From contig WELB01000249.1 in assembly GCA_009602725.1 (NCBI GenBank), positions 87,069 through 116,752 on the forward strand: a stretch of 29,684 bases of DNA, given 5' to 3'. The first letter of the stretch is position 1. The number at the start of each line of letters is the position of its first letter. This stretch comes from Spirogloea muscicola (lineage: Eukaryota > Streptophyta > Zygnematophyceae > Spirogloeales > Spirogloeaceae). The position numbers and the translations under genes were made by a program. Below, in pieces: positions 1 to 10,700 of this stretch. The notes beneath the pieces were generated by a model. That model was given only the letters and a program-made list of their open reading frames with translations, did not search any database and was not told the origin of the DNA.

Positions 1-502
1 CGATGCCGCCCGGCGCTGCGGCCCGTCGTGGCCTGCGCTCCGCCGCCTGCTCGCCGTGCTGCCCGCGCCGAGTTGCCGCCGCGCTGTGGCGGCACCCGCG
101 GGGGTGGCAAGCCGAGTAGGCCTGCCCCTCCTTGCTCGTGGCGTGAGCCCAGTCGATAGGCTGGCAGGCCCGCCGGCGGCCACGGCATTGCTGGAGCCAT
201 GGCGCCCGCTGCCAGATGCCCGTGACCGCCCGACGCCACGCGGCCGAGGTGCACTTGCCAGGCCGCCTCACGCCACCTTCCAGCAAACTGCCTGTGTTGG
301 CCTCACCGCGGGCTCTCCGCAACGTGCCGTGCGTTGGATCTCACGCCCTCGAGCAGGCACAAGGAGTGACCGGCAGCGCCTGCCTGGAAAGCTGCATGGC
401 TGATCTCCTGCGGCTCCGGCTGCCTTGTCTACTGCCGCAGGCCGTCCAGACGAGCGAGTCCGGTCGGCCTGCCAGCCGCGCCAGCCGGTGGCGTCTCTGG
501 AG
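1..502. other. GC-rich 5' flank and probable leader of the bHLH gene
   Basis: No exon here can be defended. The stretch is very GC-rich and open in several frames, as expected from composition alone. A possible splice acceptor ends at 440 and the frame then stays open into the ATG at 503, so a further upstream exon of the bHLH gene could exist. The long minus-strand open frame covering 268-1320 mirrors the plus-strand coding frame and was not taken as a gene. Confidence 0.4.
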
Positions 503-2601
503 ATGAAGCCAGGCTTGGAGGCGGATGTGCAGCCCCTTGCCCTTCCCAGTGACGCTGTGGGCATCGACGAGGCAACCCTCTTCCGCCTCGCCCAGTCACT
601 GGGCATCGAGCAGGTGAGCGCCCAGCCCGCCACAACAACACCTCCACCGCCGCCGCTGCTACAGTTGCACGGCTCTACTAAGATCTCGCTGGGGAGGGAT
701 TCTCGCTGCGCCCGTAGGTCCAGCGGCTCGCCAGCAGTCTGCGTTGCGGCGGCGCACCCAGCGACCACAGCAGCAGCAGCTTGCTTCTCCGGCACGTAGC
801 GTCGGTGCTGCCTCTGCTTCCGCCACTGTCCACTGACCTCGCCCGTGGCACAACCCTGACGGGCGAGGTAAGGCCAAGGCTCCAGGACCGTCCTACTGCT
901 GGTTGCTCTGCTTCGAGCAATCAACCAGCCGCTGAGGGGTGCTGCTGGCTGTCCGCGTGTATGCAGGTAACAGCGCTGCAGCCAATGTGCATACTCCCAA
1001 ACGCGACTGGCGAGGTGCAGGAGCAGCAGCAGCAGCAGCAGCAGCACATGGCAGCGACAGCAGTGGCGCAGCGGCTGGTAGATGAGGCTGGCCACAGATT
1101 CCCCGGCCTTGGCAGCAGCAGCAGGGCCATGCAGCTGCAGCCGCTCTGCCATGCCCACCTCATGGAGGAGCTCTGCACAGGCCCTGCTGCCGCGGCCGTG
1201 GCTGGCAGCAGCGATGCGGGAGGACAAGGTGGTAGCCACGTAGCAATGCCAGGTTTTGACGACAGGCAGCTCCAGCACGACCTGGGCTCGCTTGCGCTGG
1301 ACCAGCTCAATGGCAACCACAGCTGCGAGCGCGGCAACACAGGCGTCTGGTGGAGCCCAGCCCTTGCACAGCAGCCGCCAGCCAGCGCCCTGGGGCTAGA
1401 TGTGACGGCAGAGCAGGCACGGCAGCTCGAGTTTGGTGAGGCCTTGCCGCTGCTGCCGCAGCAGCCAGTGGCGCTATTCTCCGGGCCGGCAAGTGGCGGC
1501 GCACTTGCACACCCACTGCACGATGGCACTGCTGCGAGGCCTAGACCTGCTCTCCACAGGGATCAGCAGCAGCCTGACGCGTTCGACTACCGCCCCAAGG
1601 GGCTGGAAGCGGAGGCCTCGGCAGCCAGCAGCGGCAGGGCGCAGTGGCTGCAGAACAGTGAGGCCAGCGGCAACGGCATGGCTGTCCAGCTGCGCGAGGC
1701 AGTTCTGCGGGCAGGTGCGACGGGCCGGCCCCTGAGCGAGACACTGTCGGACGGGCAGGTGTGGGACCTGTTTTCGCTGGGCCTTGTGCCATCGCCCTTC
1801 CGCCAAGAGCTCTCGCCCAGCCACATCCAGACTGCCGTCCAACGCTGCCTCTGCCTCGGGCCGCTGCAGCCCCCGCCGCCGCCGCCGCTTCCCCCCCCAG
1901 AGGACGCGGCATGGATGCCAGCGAAAGCCGCTAGAGCCAGGGCCCGGCGGCGAGTGGTTGGTGCGCGGCCGCCAGCGTGGGGCGGCAGTGGCGGCAGTAC
2001 CAATAGCGGGGGTGACCCGCTGGACCAGGCTGCCAAGCGCCTGCTGGAGGATGGCGAGGCGCTTGGGTTGGCGCTGCCACCAGATGTGATGGAGCTTTGG
2101 CCACCTTTTCCCACCTTGCCGGTTGCTGGTGGAGGCCCAATGACGGGCTGGCGGCCCGACGGCAATGAGGGTCATATGCATATGGCCCCTTTGCACTCGC
2201 TGCCAACCCGCGACCACCCACCAGCGGCGGCGGCGGCGGCGGCACCGGCGGCGTACTTGCCGCAGTCTGTGGTCTTCGACTCACCAGCGCTACTGGGAAG
2301 CTACACAGCGAGCACGCTGACCGAGGAGAGCACTGTGGCGCTGGCTGGTCACGTCCCGTCCAGTCCTGGCATGCTGGCGGCCAGTGGCCACACAGAGGGG
2401 CCGTCGCTTGGCGGTTGGCCAGACTTCCGGAATCACATCGAGCGTGGCTTCCCCGAGCAGACCAGGTTGCCCGCGGCAGCTGCCAGATCCCAGCTGCATT
2501 ATCCACCGTCAACGAGTGTAACGACGCAGCTCCTGCCCGACAGCACCGCAATCGACGACCACAGCCACGCCCATTACCGTCGCAACAGCAGCAACTGTGA
2601 T

Positions 2602-2632
<31 letters not shown>

Positions 2633-3823
2633 GCGGCGCATCCTCTGAGACGGGTGTGTTGGACGCGGCGTCAGCAGCAAGCCTCGATGTCCAGCAACCA
2701 CCATCGTCGGCAGCCGTCGATGTACCCCGCGCGTCCTTCAGGGGCCAGCAGCAGCCGAGCCGGTCGCCGACGCCAGACAAGCTGCCGCACCGTCGACTAC
2801 GGGAGCTCTTCCGCGAGGCCCAGGGCAGCTTGCTGCCAGCCCGCCAGGATGCAGGAAGCCCATCGCCAGCTACTGAGACCGGCTCGCCGCCACGGCCATC
2901 TCTTAAGCTCTGCCGGTCCTCCTCCAGCCCCGCCGGTCGCCTCCTGCCAAAAGAGCCGCAGGCAGGCGCAGGCACCGGTGCCAGCGGGGGCGGCAGCAGC
3001 GGCGGGGGTGGCCATCAGAGCGAGTCCTCCCCAGTGAGCCGCCGCAAGCGCAAGGGCAGGGCTGTTGAGCACAGCCCCTGCCGCTCGGAGAACGAGCGGG
3101 AGCTGCACTCGAGCGGCAGCGAGCACGTGGAGGCGACCTCGTCGGCAGCGACGTGGCCTGAAGGCGGGCTGCTACCGGCCAGCACTGACTGTAAGCGCGA
3201 AGGCAACGGCAGCGGACTTAGTGGCAGCCGCAAGGCACGATGGGGCCAGACTATGGAGCCCCAGGCTGTCGCTGCACGCGCCCGTCGCCGCCAGGTCAAC
3301 GATCGGATCCGCAAGCTGCAGGTAAGTCCTCTTATTGCTCTGTCAAATCAAGACACACCTCTGTCGTATCTGTCCAAGTTGCAGACGAGCAAGTCACAAG
3401 ATGCTTGAATGACTTGATTGCACCAATTGACACAATGTGGCGCGGATGCTGCGCACTTCACCGCCACAGGGCTTACTGCCGAGCAAGGGTCGGACGGACG
3501 TCGTCAGAATGCTGGAGGAGGTGCTGGAATACGTCAAGTTCCTGCAGGGCCAAGTCAAGGTCTGTGTTGCTTGAGCAGCCGTTCGATGCTTTCTGGACGC
3601 TTTTGCTAAGTCATGTGGCATCGCCAAGCATCACGACGAAGTGGTGGCTTTGCAATATTTGTCGGGACCTAAAGGTCCAGGTGGCATGGCTTGTTGACAG
3701 ATCCTGAGCAGTGACCCGTCTGCGCGTCAACCGCCGAGCACCGACCTTGGGACCTCCGCTGTGAGCACCTCAAGCACCTGCATGCTCGCTTGGCTGTATT
3801 CAGTGTCCCCGAGCAATCAATGA
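503..3823 (+). CDS. bHLH transcription factor with atypical basic region
   Basis: Probable nuclear DNA-binding transcription factor of about 892 aa. Proposed exons are 503-613, about 967-3321, 3470-3559 and 3701-3823, with donors GTGAGC (614), GTAAGT (3322) and GTCTGT (3560), all phase 0. The bHLH domain is at the C-terminus: the basic region and helix 1 end exon 2 (MEPQAVAARARRRQV then NDRIRKLQ). Loop and helix 2 fill exon 3 (LLPSKGRTDVV, then a leucine-rich helix ending VKFLQGQVK), and exon 4 starts ILSSD. The helix 2 end resembles plant RSL-type bHLHs. The preceding roughly 800 residues are low complexity: polyQ near 1021-1047, poly-Pro near 1870-1900, polyAla and a poly-Gly run near 2600-2640. 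The Glu that normally contacts the E-box is Arg here. The exon 1 to exon 2 junction is uncertain: phase-0 acceptors exist at 966 and 981, and a small exon near 771-830 is possible. The domain call is firm; the target genes are unknown. Confidence 0.85.
1021..1047 (+). repeat. Coding CAG run (polyglutamine) in the bHLH gene
   Basis: An interrupted-to-pure CAG tract inside the large bHLH exon encodes a short Gln run. Related GCN and GGN trinucleotide tracts occur at about 2224-2245 (Ala) and 2600-2640 (Gly). Such tracts are typical of transcription-factor activation regions in GC-rich algae and are length-unstable. Confidence 0.8.
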
Positions 3824-5159
3824 CAGTGCAGCGCCGCTGACCATTGAATTGAACACATCGTGGACGCCGCAGGACAAGGATTCCAAGCCCGCACCAAAAG
3901 CCAGCCTGCAGAGCCGGGGCCTCTGCCTGCTGCCCATGTCCACGACTGGGATGCTGAGACTCGAATCAGCCAGCGACTGACATACAAATTGCTGATGCCT
4001 TTATGACTTTCAACTATCACCAGCCAACCCAGGGTCCTGTTGGCAGAATGCTTGACGTGCTTTAGCACCAAGTAAGCCCATAGATGTGGCCCTGTTAGTT
4101 GCTGGGATTTAAATTTTGCGCACCCTGGCAGCCTGTCTCAGTGCGGTCTTTCATCATGGCTCTGCCATGTCCAGAGCCCTTGCCTCCACTATCACTGCTG
4201 CTGAATGTGCAGCAGTGGGCGTGCAAGTCATTTAGAATTTTTAGTCCAATCTTGTCCTCAGTGCCACCGGTTAGAATTTTAATGGCTGGTGCACGCGTCT
4301 TTCACCAGCATCCCCCTTGTCTCTTTGGCGCTCGCCAGCCATTATACTTATTTTTGCAGGAAGTGGCTTGAGTTGTAGCCAATGCCCTTGTCTTCACCAT
4401 TGCCTTCATCAACTAGCCGATTGGCACCCTCTCTCGCAGCTGATAGTCCTCGTGCCTTGCATTTCACAAGCTTCTATTTGTCAGCAGGAAATAGCAATGC
4501 GGCTGTTGAGAAAGGCAACCTTGAAAGGAAGGGTTCTAATAAGATACAAGCCCTGTCAGAAGTTAAGTGCTTTTCAAGCGTCAGAGAAGATTATTAGTAA
4601 AACCCAAAACATAGCTGCCTAAGCGCGGCTTCAGGAGTTGGGTATAGGCTGCTGGCACTGGTATTGCTGGCAGCACGAGATCTGATCGATGATGCTTCAG
4701 CAGCACAGTAGCGCTTGCAAACGGGTCGCTAAAAGGGAGCTTGTAAACTCCAGAACTCTTTGCATAAGCTGTGGCCTCCCTTTCATCTCATGCGCACCAC
4801 TTGCTTTCTCTCTTTCAACTTTTTACTTGGATGGCACACCTCGATGGACGCCCTCAATTGCCGCCCAGGTCTCACTCGCATCTACGAATGTAGCTACCTC
4901 GCACGGCCAGAAGCCTGCAGGCGCTCTGCTGGTGCTAAATCCTGTATGCTCAATGCGCCTTGATGGGCAAAGGTGCCAGTCGCCTGAGGCGACTTGCGAG
5001 TTTGCAGCGCTCGCTTTGTGCCTGCTTGCTCCACAGACCGGTGCACCAACCATTTGGGTCAACAACTACCCATTGTCCCAGCTGTCCCCCGTGTGTTCCT
5101 GTAGAGCCTAAGTCCTCAGACCTGGCACTTGTAGGATGTCGGCTGTCATGAATGTACCA
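3824..5159 (+). other. 3' flank of the bHLH gene, no gene seen
   Basis: About 1.3 kb downstream of the bHLH stop codon. Composition falls to near-neutral GC and open frames are short and disagree with each other. It probably holds the 3' UTR followed by intergenic DNA. No polyadenylation site could be assigned with confidence. Confidence 0.4.
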
Positions 5160-5361
5160 CCAGAAGAAGAAGTGGCACTCCCAATGGGGGCAAGGGCTGT
5201 GAAAAGCCAGCCCGAAAGGAATTGACAAAGGTTCGAAGGGGCCAAACACAATTGCAGCTACGAAGGGGCCTGAAGAAGCCATGTCAGAAGAAAGCGGCTG
5301 CTGATATGAAAGAATCGGCTGTGAAATGCCAGCCAGTCAGAACGGGGGGAGGATGGACCAC
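5160..5361 (-). repeat. LINE 3' tail (subfamily A) following the copy at 5362-6407
   Basis: Read on the minus strand, this follows the retroelement stop codon and carries the family's 3' signature: GGCCCCTTCGAACC, then TTGTCAATTC, then GGGCTGGCTTTTCACAGCCC and CCCCCATTGGGAGTGCC. The same order recurs on the plus strand at 28243-28385 and about 13440-13540. The GGGCTG...CAGCCC arms can form a short hairpin, a common feature of LINE 3' ends. Confidence 0.7.
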
Positions 5362-6407
5362 TCAGTAGTTACGAGTGAGGAGCCTCAAATCCGACAGACT
5401 AGCTGCCGGAAACCTATCCCCCTGACGAAAGCCGGAGGCCGCAGCGAGAGCACGGCCAGCACGCAGATGTAAGGCTTGGGCTATGGACCGCTGAAGGGAG
5501 TCCGACGATCTCATGCGATAGACTTGGGCCAACGAGCCAGCGGCGTTGAAGTACGCCACCAGACCTTTGCATTCGCTCACATGCTACGGGCCAAGGATAG
5601 TCATCACCGCCCGGTGCCATCCAGCTAGCGAATGTCTTGAGACTGAGATGTCCAAATGTAGGCCAGCTTCGTGCTGTGCTTGTGCGTGTAAAGGCTGGCT
5701 GTCCTCAACGCTAACCCCCGTTTGGTCTGGCCTTCGGGCTGTGATCCCAAAGCTGCAGTGTTGGCTTTTGCTTCTTGCTCAGCAGCAGACCACGAAACCT
5801 TTGTCACCAGTGTACCATTGTAACGAATTGCTAAACGCTGACTGCTCTGCTTGTCAACACCTTCGGGGCTGGCCTTTCACAGCCATCGCCCCCTTGGTGA
5901 GAGCTTCTTTCTAGGGTCATGCCTCCTTGGTCCTTGGCGTTTCTCTTTTCACAGCTTTCGGCCCCTCTGGATGACCTGCCCGATCTGCATTTGCTGACTA
6001 CAGGTTATTGAGCGCCCGCTTGCAGAAGTCACCGAGAGTACTGTCGCGTAGGCTGTGACAGTCCATGTGTTCACCACCCTCAACACACCTGAGTATGTGG
6101 ACAGCCAGTGTGAATTTAGTATCAGCAATATGGCCACGCTTGCACTGCGGATGCCAGCCAAGCAAAGGGAGTGCAGGCCGAGATAATGATGCACTGCCGT
6201 TCGTAGCAGATTGTCCGAGAGCCAAAGGGACTTGTGTAGCGGAAGAGCATTCAACCCTGCGACGCCCCCGGAGAGCTTATGAAAAAGGAGCCGGGTAGGA
6301 CCACGTCCATCATTGAGCATGCATTTCAGCTCAGAGACGGCCTGCTCGTCTGCTGCATACGTGTAGTAAAACTGTGCCTTCATGTTGGAACAGCCTGCCC
6401 ATGCCAT
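5362..6407 (-). mobile_element. Decayed LINE copy: RT C-terminal region, zinc knuckle and C-terminal tail
   Basis: Minus-strand remnant in at least two frames. From 6407 to about 6150 the frame reads LNALPLHKSLWLSDNLLRTA and continues into a LGL motif, the pattern seen after the reverse transcriptase of many LINEs. A frameshift then gives a damaged zinc-knuckle region with HILRC and GGEHMDCHSLRD (about 6170-6010). After a gap, 5562-5362 encodes GSLAQVYRMRSSDSLQRSI, then RAGRALAAASG, ending SLSDLRLLTRNY and a stop. That ending recurs in the copies near 26, 27 and 28 kb, which defines the family. Stops and frameshifts mean it is dead. A knuckle after the RT is known from LINEs with a restriction-like endonuclease. 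Confidence 0.6.
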
Positions 6408-6599
6408 TAAGTCTGCGTGGCCATCGGCAAGTGGAGGTAAGGAGCATAGGAGGTCGCGTCGTGTGACGGTGAGGGAAAGCTGGAAGGGCAGTAACTCGTT
6501 TCCACTTCCATTATGGCAGGTGCTAGATCAGCCTGACCCCTCGTAAATTGGTCGGAGATGGTTGAGGACACTTGGGCCCAACACCCCAGGTGCGCCGCC

Positions 6600-6725
6600 A
6601 AAAGGGAGAGAAGAAGCTGTTTGTTGGGGAAGATGGCCGTGAAGGAGCCGACAAGAGAGAAGAAGCTCGTCCACTGGGAGAGATGGCAGTGCAAGGCCAG
6701 CCCGAAGGAAATGGACATGAAGGCC
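6600..6725 (-). repeat. Degenerate LINE tail fragment
   Basis: On the minus strand this carries the tail signature (GGGCTGGCC, then CCTCTCCCAGTGGACGAGC). On the plus strand it reads GAGAAGAAGCTCGTCCACTG and GCCAGCCCGAAGG. A partial internal duplication of the GAGAGAAGAAGCT segment lies at about 6605-6665. It is on the same strand as the copy at 5362-6407 and may be an earlier insertion. Confidence 0.5.
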
Positions 6726-7210
6726 CTGAAAGATCCCTAGAAGGTCAGCTGATACAAAGGATCCTTGCTTTGATAGCCACGATGTATACTTCGGTAGGGA
6801 GGACCAGAGAGGAGTCAACTGTCGAGCAAGAAGCCATGACAAGGAGAACATGATTGCACGATTCGCGTTCAGAGCCTGCAAAGTGTGAGCACTTTGATAC
6901 AAGCCACAAGTCAAAGGCTCCGTGAAGCAGCAGGTGTACATTCAAAGAGCCTTAGACCAAACGTATGACTCTTTGATTACTCACCTGGTACTACTAGCTA
7001 GTTACACCACTCTTGAAATGACTTGCTATGGAACACTGAATGTCCTTGGTGTCCAACAATTAATTGGTCACAGCAATAATCGGACCAGATCATTGATACC
7101 AATATCAGAGTACTGGTGGCAGCGACTTCAACGATAGCACGGTTGATAAGAAGGTTGATGAATTCTAACATTGCAGGCTCTAAAAGAATGACAAGCTATG
7201 GATTTGACCA
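6726..7210. other. Intergenic stretch, nothing recognised
   Basis: AT-richer sequence between the LINE remnants and the 3' end of the coiled-coil gene. A 71-codon plus-strand frame at 6922-7137 has no recognisable composition or motif. No feature is supported here. Confidence 0.4.
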
Positions 7211-7380
7211 TCAAGCACTATCTTGATTCTTGAGCATATATGAAAGGTGCAGCACCCGAGGCCTTGTCAAGATCTCCAAGACTACATGCTCTTCATCGGG
7301 TTGGCCTTTGTGCTCCAACACAAGTAGAGCTGTGAGCTGAGCTATTTGGCTCTCAAGGCGCAGCTGCAGACAGCCTGACG
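7211..7380 (-). CDS. Alternative last exon of the coiled-coil gene
   Basis: An open frame after the acceptor GTCTGCAG encodes LRLESQIAQLTALLVLEHKG followed by an acidic stretch, ending in a stop at 7211-7213. It is amphipathic like the upstream exons. Two connections fit. A phase-0 acceptor matches the gene's phase but lacks a matching donor in exon 12. Alternatively, a phase-1 donor GTGATA inside exon 12 (after GCGGCTC) joins an acceptor TCAG about 11 nt upstream and restores the same frame. It would then replace the last residues of exon 12. cDNA would decide. Confidence 0.4.
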
Positions 7381-7763
7381 TGCAGGCACCTGCCAAAGAC
7401 GACGCCACTGCTAAGACCAGCTTGTATAGGCTGCCCTGAGCTGCTGACAAGTGCTGCAAATCTATGCAGGCCTATCGTGGGTAGGGTGTAGCAGCACAAT
7501 GGCAACTACATTGAAAGCCACATGGAACAGGAGATGTCATTCACAAATATGAGAGGTGAGGCCTGCATATACTGGATTCCCATGAAACAACCCAGTCCAG
7601 CACACTGATCTTGAAGACCTAGAAATGCAGGCATTGTCAAGTATTACAGCATAGCCCAACCTCCCTCACCCACTGCATCCAAGAGGCTTGTAAGCATGGA
7701 GTGGAAAAGGGTTCAGAGAAGTACCTCATGTCCTTCTGGCGTTTGTAGGTCACGCTACAGAAG

Positions 7764-10700
7764 TCAGCGGTGCTCCAGCTCAGCAATATGCTTATCACGA
7801 GCCGCTAGCTCTGTCTCAAGGTGTTGCAGTTGCAGCTCAGCTTCTCTCAGTGCCTGTCATTCATGTGGCCACTGTCACAAAATTGCTCCTTGCTGACAAA
7901 GATCTCTTCCACTATCAATGGTCTCTTTTCCAAAACTCTTGTAGAAGACGTTGATGTGCTCCATGTGGGGTGCGAAGGACTGGCTGGTGCAAATAGTAGA
8001 GGTCCCTGAGAAATATCATTCCAGGATATTCGCAGGTCTTGACACTACGGGAAGCGAGGAGACACAGCATATTTCATGATGACGCCTTGCTCCAACTTGG
8101 AGGCCCCAGAGGAGGCTCACTGACCTCCCTGGTTTCGGCTGCAGAGTCAAACATCTCCACGCTCTGCTCCAGCTCCTCCTTAACCATGCCCAGGGCGCTG
8201 TCTCGATTTGTGACTCCGGAACGCAGGGCCTCGACCTCCTCCAGCAGCTCCCTAACTTTATTTTCAGCCTGCCGCGCTGCCTGAGATGGGGGAACCCACA
8301 ACAAATGGCCGTCAAAACGACACCTGTAAAGAACGTGGTGGCATATGGTAATCCAGCAGCGAGTTGCGCACAGACCGTTCATTCAGGGACTCTGAAGAGC
8401 GTACTACCTCTGGCAAATAGCATGTCCAGCTGGTGAAGGAGCTTAGATGCTGCTGTCATTGCTTGAACGAGACAATGTCCCAGTGAGCACAGTGGCTGAC
8501 CTGCTCAGCTCGCAAGGCGCGAATGTTCTCTGTGACACTGCGGCGCAGATCAGCCAGCTCACTCTCCTTCTCCTCCAGCGCCTCCCTGAGCTCCTCCTCC
8601 CTCTCCCTTACCTCGTTCAGATCCTGAATGAGCGGAACGACATGAGATGAAGTCAGAAACTTATGGCAATGGAGCATTTTGAGATTCCTCAAGAGCAACA
8701 CACATGCAGCAACCTTGCTGCCCGCACATCCACCTGCTTGATCCGTGCTGCAGTTTGCAACGCCCCTGTTGTCCGTTGTGAGTCCTCTCTGATCTCTTCC
8801 AGGAGCTCATCTTGAGACTGTACTTCTGCTTCCAATGCCACGATCTGAGCTGCCATCTGCTCAGCCCTCTTTTCCGACTGTATAAGAGCCTGTACCAACA
8901 TGAAAGCACTCTCCTTAACATGACATATCCATCCCATCTCATTCAACCAAAGGTCACTTGGGGGGGGTGTGAGAAGTGCGGGCCAAGTCTCAATCTCCAA
9001 GCCGCCTTCTGCCAATTAAGCATACTTAACACCTGTCCGGCAACGATTCCATAGCCCTTTGAGTGTTGACCCAGTAAATGAAACCAGGAAGCAAATCATG
9101 GCCTGGAAGCGCGAGCCCCAGGCACCCATCAAAGTGAAGACGGAGGGACAGAGAAAGACCACACAGAGGAAGCTTCAACGAGGGTGCAGCTCACCTCCCG
9201 GGTCTTGGATGCAGCCATCAAAAGGTCTGCAGACCGCATGGTCTCCTCCCTGACAGCGGCCATGGTACGCTCCTTAGCCTCTACTAGTTTGCGCGCATCC
9301 GCTAGCTCGGCCGCCAATTCCCGCGCCCTGCCTTCGGCAAGCCGCAGCGCCTGCTCCCGCCCCACGGCCTGCTGGAGGACCTTAGCCCCAGATTCTACCT
9401 CCTCCTGGAGCCTGGCCTTGGCTTTATCCATCTGCACCTCCAAGCTAGCCACTTGCTCTTGCAGCTCCTGGGCAACCTGCAACTCTCCACAGAAATGCAG
9501 TAATCAGCTTCATGAGCACTCAGGGATAAGATAGTCATATCGGGCCAATGTTTGGCACGAGCAGCTGGCAGGGACACTGCTCCAGTGAAACATCAGCACA
9601 ATGGGAGCTGCCAGACTGCAAGACCTCCAAAGGTCACTGACACCTTCGGTTGACTTTGAAGAAGTGCAAAACCTTGGTTTGTGGTTGCACTTACTGTTGC
9701 GCTTTGAGCACAACAATACATTACACCAATAATGTGGTGTAGGTGCATGTTGCCTTATTATATGTGCAATTTGTAACACCTCTGGCTAACACAGTACATT
9801 GATGCACGGGCAAAGAGACAAAGCACAATTAGGCATTGTCTTAACACCCAAAAATCAAATATCTAGCACCATTGTCGCCACACTCAGGTACCTTATTGGC
9901 GCCCGCGAGGAGCTCCTTGGTGTGCCGAAGCTCCTGCTTGGAGGCCTCAATGACCTGGTCCTTGCTACGGCTCTCCACTTCCAGCTGCGCAACCTTAAGA
10001 TTCAGGTCTTCTACTGTTGTTCGTGCCTCCGACAGATCCTGCACACAGCACACCCAACAATTGCACCACATAAGCATCTCCATTCGTTCCTTAATTCCAG
10101 CACTGTGCGCAAGATTGACAAGTATGACTGAGATCTTGCCAGAACAGCATGAACATACAATGACATTATAGCGGACAAACTGTGTGACTGCACTGTGATC
10201 AGCTGGACGAGTCGTTCGCCAACTAAACACCTAGACCCATGAGGGACCAAGAAGAATAGTCATCTCACTGCTCCAATTAGAGCAGCTCGCTCGAGAGCCT
10301 TCAGAGTTGCCTGCTTCTCCTTGTTGAGAAGGTCCCCTGTCTCCTCCAGCTCGTCCTCCAGACTCAAAGTCCTCTCTCGTGCAGCCATCATAGCCTGCGG
10401 ACATTGTAGACACTTTTCATGGATCTTCCGTACTGTAAGCTCTTACGAGAACAGAGTCTGCTAAGCTCCCTTTAGCCCCCTGCATGGAGCTCACAAGCTA
10501 AGCAGGTAATCCAGCTGACCCTTGCTTCATGGCTATCCAACTAAGTCCAAGTGATTGAGGTACTTGTCACAGGGTCTACTCTAGCAGCAGGATTCGTGCA
10601 GTTGCAGATGAGTGTGACGTACTGTTGCCGCCTGCTGGAGCGCCTGGCTGGAGAGCACGGCTTCATTCTGTAGCTGCGACAGCAGCTCGTTCCTCGTCTT

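Noticed and set aside
268-1320. 350-codon minus-strand open frame opposite the bHLH gene
   Set aside because: It mirrors CAG/GCN-rich coding sequence (Leu runs opposite Gln runs), has no domain, and crosses a likely intron.
1474-2217. 247-codon minus-strand frame inside the bHLH gene
   Set aside because: A shadow of the large bHLH exon, which has the confirmed domain downstream in frame.
5949-6407. Intact 152-aa minus-strand gene
   Set aside because: It carries LINE RT-end motifs, then loses frame within the zinc-knuckle region, so it is part of a dead element.
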